The position numbers were made by a program, and so were the translations under genes. Below, one piece after another: positions 1-5,349 of a stretch of DNA of 6,325 nucleotides. The notes under the pieces were generated by a model. The model had not been told where the DNA came from and searched no databases. It was given only the letters and a program-made list of their open reading frames with translations. How positions within the stretch are numbered: the stretch's first letter is position 1; every line of letters starts with the position of its first letter. Source of the stretch: Bacteroidota bacterium (lineage in GTDB: Bacteria; Bacteroidota; Bacteroidia; B-17B0; Aurantibacillaceae); assembly GCA_025359355.1 (NCBI GenBank), contig JANYGR010000037.1, positions 1 to 6,325 on the forward strand, in the 5' to 3' direction.

Positions 1-983
1 TATTAGATGTCGCAGCAAGTACAACTACTAATAACACAGTTGTTAACGGTGCTGGTAGTATCAATGATTTTTTACAATTTAACATCCAAAATACCAGTAC
101 AGGAACACACGCTCAAAGTGGATATGCAGCCACCGCAGATAATGGAACAGCTACTACAGGATTTGCATGGGTAGGAATTAATAATTCAACTTTTAATTTT
201 CCTACAGCCTATAATGTAGGAGGGGCAAATGATGTGAGTTATGTTGGAAGTGGGCAGGATATGTATATTGCTAATGCTAACAATACCAAGTCTATTATAT
301 TTTCAACGGGTAAAGTAGCAACTCCCTATTTTGACGAACGCATGAGGATGACCAATAGTGGTTTTTTAGGTATTGGAACAACTTCGCCAAATGCTAAATT
401 GGATTTAACAGGAATTAAATCAACAGGTTCAGGAACAGGAACAGGCGCAAATAATGACGCTGCATCACAAGCCATCATTCCTAGTGGTCAAAATGGAACA
501 AGCCGTTTTAATGATTGGCCTAATGGATGGGGAGGTGGATTAAGTGTATATGACGTATGTGGTGCTGGTACTTTTTTCAACTCTTATATAACTAGATCAG
601 ATATTAGATTAAAAAAAGATATCAATAGCATGAGTGATCAAATAACTACTAATTTATTAAAGTTACGTCCTGTTACTTACTTGATGAAAGAACAAATAAA
701 AGAAAGTGAAGGATTACAGTATGGTTTTATAGCCCAAGAAGTAAAAGTATTATTCCCAAGTATTGTTACGGAAAGTAGCGATCCAAATGGCACAATTGGA
801 ATGAACTACCAGGCATTAATTGCTCCCGCTATCTATGTTATTCAACAACAACAAGTGAAAATTGAAAAACTTCAATCAGAAATTGAACTAGTTAAAACAC
901 AAAATGATAATTTACAAAAAGTAATGATTGAAATAGAAAAACTAAAAACTCAGCTAAAATCATTACAGGCTAATTCAAAATAA
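1..983 (+). CDS. Tail-fibre-like protein with C-terminal peptidase S74 (self-cleaving chaperone) domain, 5'-truncated
   Basis: The reading frame is open from base 3 to the TAA at 981-983, giving 326 visible residues, so the gene begins before the window; the GTG at 234 is internal, not the start. The upstream part is rich in Gly, Asn, Ser and Thr and contains a GIGTTSPNAKLDL segment (about codons 123-135). The first visible residues, LDVAAS, look like the end of an earlier copy of that module. The S74 domain begins at SDIRLKKDI (bases 597-623). In characterised family members the chain is cut between this Ser and Asp and the Lys five residues later helps catalysis; both are present (Ser codon 597-599, Lys 612-614). 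GFIAQEV follows at 723-743. The last ~45 residues, rich in Q, K, E, I and L, look like a trimeric coiled coil. By analogy the domain drives trimer folding of the upstream fibre and is then released. No phage genes are visible, and such proteins also occur as Bacteroidota surface proteins, so the biological role is open. Confidence 0.88.
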   Translation, partial: LDVAASTTTNNTVVNGAGSINDFLQFNIQNTSTGTHAQSGYAATADNGTATTGFAWVGINNSTFNFPTAYNVGGANDVSYVGSGQDMYIANANNTKSIIFSTGKVATPYFDERMRMTNSGFLGIGTTSPNAKLDLTGIKSTGSGTGTGANNDAASQAIIPSGQNGTSRFNDWPNGWGGGLSVYDVCGAGTFFNSYITRSDIRLKKDINSMSDQITTNLLKLRPVTYLMKEQIKESEGLQYGFIAQEVKVLFPSIVTESSDPNGTIGMNYQALIAPAIYVIQQQQVKIEKLQSEIELVKTQNDNLQKVMIEIEKLKTQLKSLQANSK

Positions 984-1036
984 TCATAAACTAAAATTTA
1001 ATCATTAACAGATAAGTTAGTTAACCTCCGTTCCAT

Positions 1037-1078
1037 AAAACAAAAAAAGCGCAACTACTGTTACGCTTTTTTTGTTTT
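1037..1078. terminator. Bidirectional intrinsic terminator between convergent genes
   Basis: A perfect 15-bp inverted repeat has arms at 1037-1051 (AAAACAAAAAAAGCG) and 1064-1078 (CGCTTTTTTTGTTTT). Inside it, after one mismatch, a further 3-bp stem (AAC 1053-1055 / GTT 1060-1062) closes a TACT loop. The arm contains its own A tract on one side and T tract on the other, so the hairpin has a U-run in either direction. It sits 53 bp after the S74 gene stop and 15 bp beyond the lpdA stop, as expected for a terminator shared by convergent genes. Confidence 0.88.
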
Positions 1079-1093
1079 CAATATATTTATTAT

Positions 1094-2482
1094 TTATAAG
1101 TGAATTACTTCGCCATAAGCTGCTGCTGCTGCTTCCATAATGGCTTCACTCATTGTAGGATGTGGATGAATTGTTTTGATTAATTCATGACCAGTAGCTT
1201 CTAATTTTCTTAAAGCTACAATTTCAGCAACCATTTCAGTTACATTTGCACCTATCATGTGAGCGCCTAATATTTCGCCGTACTTAGCATCAAAAATTAA
1301 TTTGATAAAACCATCAGATGCACCTGCTGCTTTTGCCTTACCTGACGCGGTAAATGGAAACTTACCTACTTTAATTTCATAACCTGCTTCTTTCGCTTTT
1401 TTCTCAGTATATCCTACCGAAGAAATTTCTGGTTGGCAATACGTACAACCTGGAATATTATTATAATCAATAGCCTCAACATGCATCCCTTTTATTTTCT
1501 CTACACAAGTAATACCTTCTGCACTGGCAACGTGCGCTAATGCTTGTCCGCCAACACAATCGCCAATAGCATAATAACCAGGTACGTTGGTTGCATAATA
1601 TTTATCAGTAACAATTTTGCCTTTATCTGTAGCTATACCTACTGCTTCTAAACCTAAACCTGTAATATTTGCTTCGATGCCAACTGCTGATAAAACAACC
1701 TCAGCATCTAAAATAATGGTGCCTGTTTTTGTTTTAACGGTTACTTTACTAATATCTCCTTTAGTATCAACGCTTTCGACAGAAGCTTCTGTCATAATTT
1801 CGATACCAACTTTTTTAAATGATTTTTCTAATTGTTTAGAAACATCTTCATCCTCAACAGGGACAATGTTTGGCAGGAATTCTACAATCGTAACTTTAGT
1901 TCCCATGGTTGCATAAAAATACGCAAACTCAACACCAATCGCTCCAGAACCAACAACTACCAACGATTTTGGTTGTTTAGGTAAAGTCATAGCTTCGCGA
2001 TAACCAATAATTTTTTTACCATCTTGAGGTAAATTCGGTAATTGACGCGAGCGAGCACCTGTAGCAATAATAATATGTTTGCCTTCGTGAGTTTCTGTTT
2101 TACCATCTGCTGCTTTTACCTCAACTTTTTTACCAGCCTTCACTGTAGCTGTTCCCATAATGACATCAATTTTATTTTTTTTCATTAAAAATTGAATACC
2201 CTTACTCATACCATCAGCCACATCGCGGCTACGTTTGATAACCGCATTAAAATCGGCTTTAATATTATCAGCACTAATGCCATAATCTTTCGCGTGATTT
2301 AAATATTCGAATACTTGCGCACTTTTTAATAATGCTTTCGTTGGAATACAACCCCAGTTAAGGCAAATACCTCCAAGGTTTTCTTTTTCAATAATAGCAG
2401 TTTTAAATCCTAATTGTGAAGCTCTGATAGCAGTAACATAACCACCTGGTCCGCTTCCTATAACAATAACATCGTAGTTCAT
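1094..2482 (-). CDS. lpdA: Dihydrolipoyl dehydrogenase (E3 component)
   Basis: This FAD enzyme reoxidises the dihydrolipoyl group of 2-oxoacid dehydrogenase complexes (pyruvate, 2-oxoglutarate, branched-chain) and of the glycine cleavage system, passing electrons to NAD+ in the cytoplasm. Its 462 residues are normal for the family. The sequence shows the N-terminal FAD Rossmann motif GSGPGG (residues 9-14) with the acidic ribose-binding E32. The redox disulphide motif GGICLNWGCIP has Cys40 and Cys45 four residues apart. ATGAR lies at 140-144, the NAD-binding GSGAIG at 178-183, and the C-terminal dimer-interface motif HPHPTMSE at 439-446, whose His441/Glu446 match the catalytic dyad. The start is the ATG at 2480-2482, which places the FAD motif at the usual distance from the N terminus. 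No E1 or E2 gene is adjacent, so this is probably a stand-alone E3 shared between complexes. Upstream lies a TIR-bounded repeat; no exact TAnnTTTG box is visible between it and the start. Confidence 0.97.
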   Translation of the reverse strand: MNYDVIVIGSGPGGYVTAIRASQLGFKTAIIEKENLGGICLNWGCIPTKALLKSAQVFEYLNHAKDYGISADNIKADFNAVIKRSRDVADGMSKGIQFLMKKNKIDVIMGTATVKAGKKVEVKAADGKTETHEGKHIIIATGARSRQLPNLPQDGKKIIGYREAMTLPKQPKSLVVVGSGAIGVEFAYFYATMGTKVTIVEFLPNIVPVEDEDVSKQLEKSFKKVGIEIMTEASVESVDTKGDISKVTVKTKTGTIILDAEVVLSAVGIEANITGLGLEAVGIATDKGKIVTDKYYATNVPGYYAIGDCVGGQALAHVASAEGITCVEKIKGMHVEAIDYNNIPGCTYCQPEISSVGYTEKKAKEAGYEIKVGKFPFTASGKAKAAGASDGFIKLIFDAKYGEILGAHMIGANVTEMVAEIVALRKLEATGHELIKTIHPHPTMSEAIMEAAAAAYGEVIHL

Positions 2483-2567
2483 AGTATGTGTTTTTTTGAG
2501 GTGCTAATATAATACTTTTTTATAACGAGTTATTCTAAAATTCACTTATTACATAAGGATAAATATA

Positions 2568-2590
2568 GGCTATACTGAAAATTTAGTGAA
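2568..2590 (+). repeat. Left terminal inverted repeat of the MITE-like element
   Basis: This 23-bp arm reads GGCTATA, a six-base variable stretch (CTGAAA), then ATTTAGTGAA. It pairs with 2840-2862. The similarity stops at the inner edge (TAAAAT here against CTATTT on the inverted right side) and at the outer edge, which fixes both boundaries. Confidence 0.7.
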
Positions 2591-2670
2591 TAAAATTACT
2601 ACAATTAGATATTCTTTTTAAGCGTTTCTTATGAGCGAAATAAATTATTTTTTAAGAAAATGCCGAATAG

Positions 2671-2689
2671 GACAGGAGCGTGGGCTGTC
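2671..2689 (+). other. Small hairpin in the element core
   Basis: GACAG (2671-2675) pairs with CTGTC (2685-2689) around a nine-base loop, GAGCGTGGG. The loop contains most of the motif AGGAGCGTGGG, which recurs at 2764-2774. This is visible base pairing only; no function is known. Part of the right arm overlaps the sequence that could instead pair with 2775-2787, so the two folds are alternatives. Confidence 0.45.
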
Positions 2690-2715
2690 AAAAATGCGGG
2701 CAGAGTGGCGGTGAA

Positions 2716-2762
2716 ACGAGAATTCAAGGATTTAGCAGAGCGTAAAATCCGTAGAATTCCGT
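2716..2762. other. Long central stem-loop in the element core
   Basis: The left arm 2716-2733 pairs with the right arm 2745-2762. From outside in, ACG/CGT (with A2719 bulged) is followed by GAATTC (2720-2725) / GAATTC (2754-2759), an unequal internal loop (AA against GTA), then GGATTT (2728-2733) / AAATCC (2745-2750). These close an 11-base loop. Together this makes about 15 pairs. It lies between the two AGGAGCGTGGG copies and is roughly centred in the element, as in palindromic repeats or structured RNAs. Either strand would fold. Confidence 0.55.
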
Positions 2763-2790
2763 GAGGAGCGTGGGGCATATTTTTGACTAG

Positions 2791-2837
2791 ATTTTTTGTT
2801 TCTTTTTCATTTATGGAAAAAGATAGAAATTAAAAAT
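2791..2837. other. Imperfect A/T-rich hairpin near the right end of the element, possible terminator
   Basis: CTTTTTCAT (2802-2810) pairs with ATGGAAAAAG (2813-2822) with one bulged G around a two-base loop. ATTTTT (2791-2796) and AAAAAT (2832-2837) can extend the stem with internal loops. On the minus strand it would be transcribed after the lacI stop (about 95 bp downstream) and could act as its terminator. The long A/T arms give weak U-tracts on both strands, so termination is plausible but not proven. Confidence 0.4.
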
Positions 2838-2839
2838 AG

Positions 2840-2862
2840 TTCACTAAATATTTATTATAGCC
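2840..2862 (-). repeat. Right terminal inverted repeat of the MITE-like element
   Basis: Read on the minus strand this arm is GGCTATA, a six-base variable stretch (ATAAAT), then ATTTAGTGAA. It matches the left arm at 20 of 23 positions with no gaps. It starts 69 bp beyond the stop codon of the LacI-family gene, so insertion there would not disrupt coding sequence. Confidence 0.7.
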
Positions 2863-2931
2863 AAAATAAAACTTAGTACTTTTAATTAGTATTCTATGTG
2901 CAAACCTACAATTAATGATAAAAAATAAAAT

Positions 2932-3960
2932 TTAACTTCTCGAAATAATAGAAGTAGGAAGCACAATTTTTTCAAATTGAGTATTTTCAGATTCTTTAGA
3001 ATCAATCAGTTTCAATGTTAGGTTGGCCGCTGCAATACCAATTTGCTCTAAGGGTTGTGATACTGAAATAACGGGCGGTTTCACAAAATCAAATAAACTA
3101 ATATCGTCAAAAGAGGCAAAAGACAAACCCTCTTTTTGAGCATCAAAACCTAATTCATTAAATACACGTAAACAAGCTGTTGCTATATGATTATTAAGAG
3201 CATAAATCGCATCAATTTTTCGTGGCTTTTTTAAAACAGAAATAAGTTTATGACGAACTTCTTCCTCAATATGATTAAAGGAAATTTCTACAACATTTTC
3301 TTTCTTATATGGGATACTAAACTTTTGAAGTGCATCCTTGTAGCCATTAACACGTTCAGTTAAAGAGCTAATATGAGAAGGGGAAATATTAAACATTAAA
3401 ATATTTTTACAGCCTTTACGTATCAATATATCCGTTAACTCATAGGATCCTTGGTAGTTATTAGCCACTACATAATTTGATTTGATATCCGGTAAATACC
3501 GATCAATAAATACAATTGGATAATTTTTAAGTCGATCCCGTTTAAAAAATTCGCCCGTTTCACTAGCAGTTGCCACAATTAAACCATCTACCATTTGCTG
3601 TTCGGCAAATAAAGAAATTAATTTCTCTTCACGTTCAATGTTTTCGTCTGTACTACATATCATCAAACTATAACCTTTTTGCGCTAATTCCTTTTCAACG
3701 TATTTAGCAATATTAGAATAAAAAGGGTTAGAAATATCTGCTACCAAAAGAGCTATTAAATGGCTTTTTCCTGTTCTAAGGGCGCGAGCAAATACATTTG
3801 GTGTGTATTCCATTTCTCCTGCTTTAGCCAGCACTCTTTCTTGTGTTTTCTTGCTAATGCCATAAGCATCACCTTTGCCATTAATAACCATCGAAACCAA
3901 TGTTTTGGAAACATTAAGCTCTTTAGCAATATCTTCTAAAAGTGTTTTTTTTACAGACAT
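2932..3960 (-). CDS. LacI-family transcriptional regulator
   Basis: This is a 342-residue, full-length LacI/GalR-type repressor. The N-terminal helix-turn-helix spans about residues 6-27 (TLLEDIAKELNVSKTLVSMV). The helix that follows is preceded by a loop, NGKGDAYGIS, a few residues longer than in E. coli LacI. The hinge region is PNVFARALRTGKS (54-66). From about residue 67 onward there is a periplasmic-binding-protein-like effector and dimerisation domain beginning HLIALLVADISNPFY, a typical family signature. The effector is probably a sugar or sugar phosphate by family precedent, but nothing in the window identifies it because no sugar transport or catabolic genes are adjacent. The ATG at 3958-3960 gives the standard N terminus. 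Its promoter carries a TAnnTTTG box with a perfect palindrome just upstream, which suggests autorepression. It lies 74 bp downstream of the Nudix gene on the same strand. Confidence 0.93.
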   Translation of the reverse strand: MSVKKTLLEDIAKELNVSKTLVSMVINGKGDAYGISKKTQERVLAKAGEMEYTPNVFARALRTGKSHLIALLVADISNPFYSNIAKYVEKELAQKGYSLMICSTDENIEREEKLISLFAEQQMVDGLIVATASETGEFFKRDRLKNYPIVFIDRYLPDIKSNYVVANNYQGSYELTDILIRKGCKNILMFNISPSHISSLTERVNGYKDALQKFSIPYKKENVVEISFNHIEEEVRHKLISVLKKPRKIDAIYALNNHIATACLRVFNELGFDAQKEGLSFASFDDISLFDFVKPPVISVSQPLEQIGIAAANLTLKLIDSKESENTQFEKIVLPTSIISRS

Positions 3961-3987
3961 GTTTTATAAAAATCTAAATCCTATAAA

Positions 3988-3995
3988 CAAATATA
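3988..3995 (-). promoter_or_regulatory. Bacteroidota -7 promoter box of the lacI-family gene
   Basis: On the minus strand the sequence is TATATTTG, an exact match to TAnnTTTG. It ends 27 bp before the start codon, giving a leader of roughly 20 bases. A TTG occurs 24 bp upstream of the box, slightly farther than the usual -33 spacing of about 17-23 bp, so the -33 element is weak or uncertain. Confidence 0.6.
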
Positions 3996-4001
3996 CAAAA
4001 T

Positions 4002-4017
4002 TCTAAACAAGTTTAGA
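4002..4017. promoter_or_regulatory. Palindromic operator, probable LacI-family autoregulatory site
   Basis: TCTAAACAAGTTTAGA is a palindrome with perfect 7-bp arms (TCTAAAC / GTTTAGA) around AA. Read on the gene's strand, it begins 6 bp upstream of the TATATTTG box, in the region where the spacer between the -7 and -33 boxes should be, so a bound dimer should block RNA polymerase. LacI-family dimers bind palindromes of about this size. A second partial palindrome with the same half-site lies at 4024-4040 and a lone half-site at 3973-3978. Assignment to the adjacent regulator is inferred from position. Confidence 0.6.
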
Positions 4018-4023
4018 TTCAAC

Positions 4024-4040
4024 ATCTAATTTATTTAGAT
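4024..4040. promoter_or_regulatory. Second TCTAA/TTAGA inverted repeat, possible auxiliary operator
   Basis: ATCTAA (4024-4029) and TTAGAT (4035-4040) are perfect inverted arms around TTTAT. They share the TCTAA half-site with the 4002-4017 palindrome, but the arm spacing is one base shorter. It overlaps the last two codons of the Nudix gene, including the stop. It could be a second binding site for the LacI-type protein or a chance A/T-rich repeat. Confidence 0.35.
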
Positions 4041-4643
4041 GATAGGCTGTATTACCTCTAAAATAGCTGGATATGTATTTTGTAATACCTGTTCATGTAT
4101 TTGCGCCTTGGTAAACCATTCTACACGTTCGATGCTTTCTTCTATTTGCGGAACCAATACACCTGTATGCTTAGTTTGCATTGCATACCAAAATGTTTTT
4201 TTAAGAGCGTAGCCGCCTTTATGCTTATAAATATGGTATGTTGGGGCTAATGTTTCAGTAATTGTTAATTGGGTAATTCCACACTCTTCTTCACATTCTC
4301 TAATGCCTGCCTCTTCTGGGCCTTCACCCATATCCAATTTTCCTTTTGGTAAATCCCATTTTTTTAATCGGTATATAAATAAGTAAGCGCCATCTTTCTC
4401 TATTAATCCGCCCGCAGCATAAATGTACTTAAAACACTTTCTAAATTTTTCTAATCCTTTTTCCAAATTAACTGTTTCAATAATCAATTCTGTTAATTCC
4501 GTTTGGTTTATAAATAATTCGAACTTAGCCAGCACATCACTCTTTTTTAACAAATCGATATTTATAATCGACTGATTTTCTGAGTGTTGGTCAACTTGTT
4601 GGAGGATAATTTTTTTAGTTAAATAATATATAGTAATGTTCAT
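4035..4643 (-). CDS. Nudix hydrolase
   Basis: This predicted cytoplasmic hydrolase cleaves nucleoside-diphosphate-linked compounds (NDP-X to NMP plus P-X) using divalent metal. The Nudix box is complete at residues 101-123: GKLDMGE, seven residues, then RECEEECGI. This fits GX5EX7REUXEEXGU, with the metal-binding glutamates E116, E119 and E120 present. WDLPKGKL just before it is typical of the fold. At 202 residues it has about 65-70 residues ahead of the Nudix fold (which starts near YIYAAGGLI, 73-81) that I cannot assign. The substrate cannot be read from the sequence; the lipid, sugar, dinucleotide and house-cleaning subfamilies all share this box. The start ATG (4641-4643) is 46 bp from the divergent pyrE start. 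The lacI-type gene follows 74 bp downstream, but with its own promoter. Confidence 0.93.
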   Translation of the reverse strand: MNITIYYLTKKIILQQVDQHSENQSIINIDLLKKSDVLAKFELFINQTELTELIIETVNLEKGLEKFRKCFKYIYAAGGLIEKDGAYLFIYRLKKWDLPKGKLDMGEGPEEAGIRECEEECGITQLTITETLAPTYHIYKHKGGYALKKTFWYAMQTKHTGVLVPQIEESIERVEWFTKAQIHEQVLQNTYPAILEVIQPII

Positions 4644-4674
4644 AATTTGATGTGTTTGAAAGCATTAATCACCT

Positions 4675-4682
4675 TAAATTTG
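4675..4682 (+). promoter_or_regulatory. Probable -7 promoter box of pyrE, giving a near-leaderless transcript
   Basis: TAAATTTG matches TAnnTTTG exactly and ends 7 bp before the pyrE ATG at 4690. A TTTG at 4655-4658 could be the -33 box with a 16-bp spacer, just under the usual range. If it is used, transcription would begin within a base or two of the start codon. In a 46-bp divergent gap few alternatives exist, although the box could also be a chance match in A/T-rich DNA. Confidence 0.45.
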
Positions 4683-4689
4683 ACGCCCT

Positions 4690-5337
4690 ATGACAACAAA
4701 ATCTTTTGACGATTCAGCTTCTAAAATTGCCGAATTTTTATTACAAATCAAAGCAATAAAATTACAGCCCGAAAACCCTTTTACATGGGCTAGTGGATGG
4801 AAATCCCCTATTTATTGTGATAATCGCAAAACGCTATCATATCCACAAATTCGCACATTTATTCGCCAACAATTTGTAAATGAAATAAATGAAAGATATT
4901 CAAAACCTGATGTTATTGCTGGTGTAGCCACTGGTGGTATAGCTCAAGGCGCTTTAATAGCTCAGGAAATGGGCTTACCTTTCGTGTATGTACGTAGCGA
5001 AGCTAAAAAACATGGCTTAACTAATTTAGTAGAAGGTGTTGTAGAAAAAGATCAAAGTGTAGTTGTTATCGAAGATTTAATTTCGACAGGTGGTAGTAGC
5101 ATTAAAGCAATTGAAGCATTGCGCGACCAAGGTTGTAAAGTAAAAGGAATGGTAGCAATTTTTACTTATGGATTTGAAGAGGCTAATGAAAATTTAAAAA
5201 AAGCAAAATGCCCAACATCTACTTTATGTGATTATACAACTCTAATTGAAGTTGCTTTAAAACATAACTATATTACAGAAAATGATTTAGAATCATTGAA
5301 CCAATGGAGAATTAGCCCATCTACCTGGAAACAATAA
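4690..5337 (+). CDS. pyrE: Orotate phosphoribosyltransferase
   Basis: This enzyme joins orotate to PRPP to form orotidine 5'-monophosphate, the fifth step of pyrimidine synthesis, as a cytoplasmic homodimer. The 215 residues fit the family. The N-terminal hood region contains FTWASGWKSPIYCDNR (31-46), which matches the conserved substrate-proximal segment. The type I PRPP-binding motif VVVIEDLISTGGSS is at 124-137, with the acidic pair E128/D129. The mobile catalytic loop is RSEAKKHG (102-109); compared with E. coli RKEAKDHG, the second-position Lys is Ser, while Arg102, Lys106 and His108 are kept. VIAGVATGGIAQGALIA (75-91) is the usual Gly-rich strand-loop. The start at 4690 gives the standard N terminus. 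It is followed 12 bp later by the SRPBCC-like gene, so the two are almost certainly co-transcribed. Confidence 0.97.
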   Translation: MTTKSFDDSASKIAEFLLQIKAIKLQPENPFTWASGWKSPIYCDNRKTLSYPQIRTFIRQQFVNEINERYSKPDVIAGVATGGIAQGALIAQEMGLPFVYVRSEAKKHGLTNLVEGVVEKDQSVVVIEDLISTGGSSIKAIEALRDQGCKVKGMVAIFTYGFEEANENLKKAKCPTSTLCDYTTLIEVALKHNYITENDLESLNQWRISPSTWKQ

Positions 5338-5349
5338 ATCATTATTGAT

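Larger units (their letters stand above)
2568..2862. mobile_element. MITE-like element with 23-bp terminal inverted repeats and structured GC-rich core
   Basis: The ends 2568-2590 and 2840-2862 are inverted copies matching at 20 of 23 positions. Both start GGCTATA at the outer edge and end ATTTAGTGAA at the inner edge, with all three mismatches in the six bases between. Inside, AT-rich DNA surrounds a GC-rich block (about 2660-2780) unlike its surroundings. The block holds two direct copies of AGGAGCGTGGG (2674-2684, 2764-2774), an inverted pair GTCAAAAATGC (2687-2697) / GCATATTTTTGAC (2775-2787), and several hairpins. No transposase or domain-bearing ORF is present. The longest ORF noted is 49 codons on the minus strand (2629-2778); a 34-codon plus-strand ORF (2660-2764) overlaps it. 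No clear target-site duplication is seen; AAATA near both ends (2561-2565, 2864-2868) is not convincing in such AT-rich DNA. It lies after the lacI stop and before the lpdA start, both transcribed leftward. Likely a non-autonomous, possibly multi-copy repeat; mobility is inferred. Confidence 0.62.

Noticed and set aside
234..983. A complete gene starting at GTG 234
   Set aside because: The same frame is open back to base 3 and encodes continuous fibre-like sequence including an earlier LDV module, so the GTG is an internal valine codon of a truncated gene.
984..1036. Possible small gene or regulatory site after the S74 gene
   Set aside because: Only short A/T-rich sequence precedes the terminator; I see no ORF or motif beyond a chance GTTAAC palindrome.
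1617..1916. 99-codon open frame on the plus strand
   Set aside because: It lies wholly antisense inside lpdA, whose motifs are complete, and its translation is a low-information Ser/Thr/Pro-rich shadow with no recognisable domain.
2631..2714. 27-codon plus-strand ORF starting ATGAGCGAA
   Set aside because: It is very short, overlaps repeat-borne frames on both strands, and has no domain or initiation signal; it is explained by the repeat element.
2561..2868. AAATA at 2561-2565 and 2864-2868 as a target-site duplication of the MITE-like element
   Set aside because: The copies sit 2 and 1 bases away from the TIR edges respectively, and the flanks are so A/T-rich that a 5-base match is expected by chance.
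2863..2931. Second terminator or gene fragment just after the lacI stop
   Set aside because: No stem of useful strength with a U-tract is visible; the short AGTACT palindrome is too small to call.
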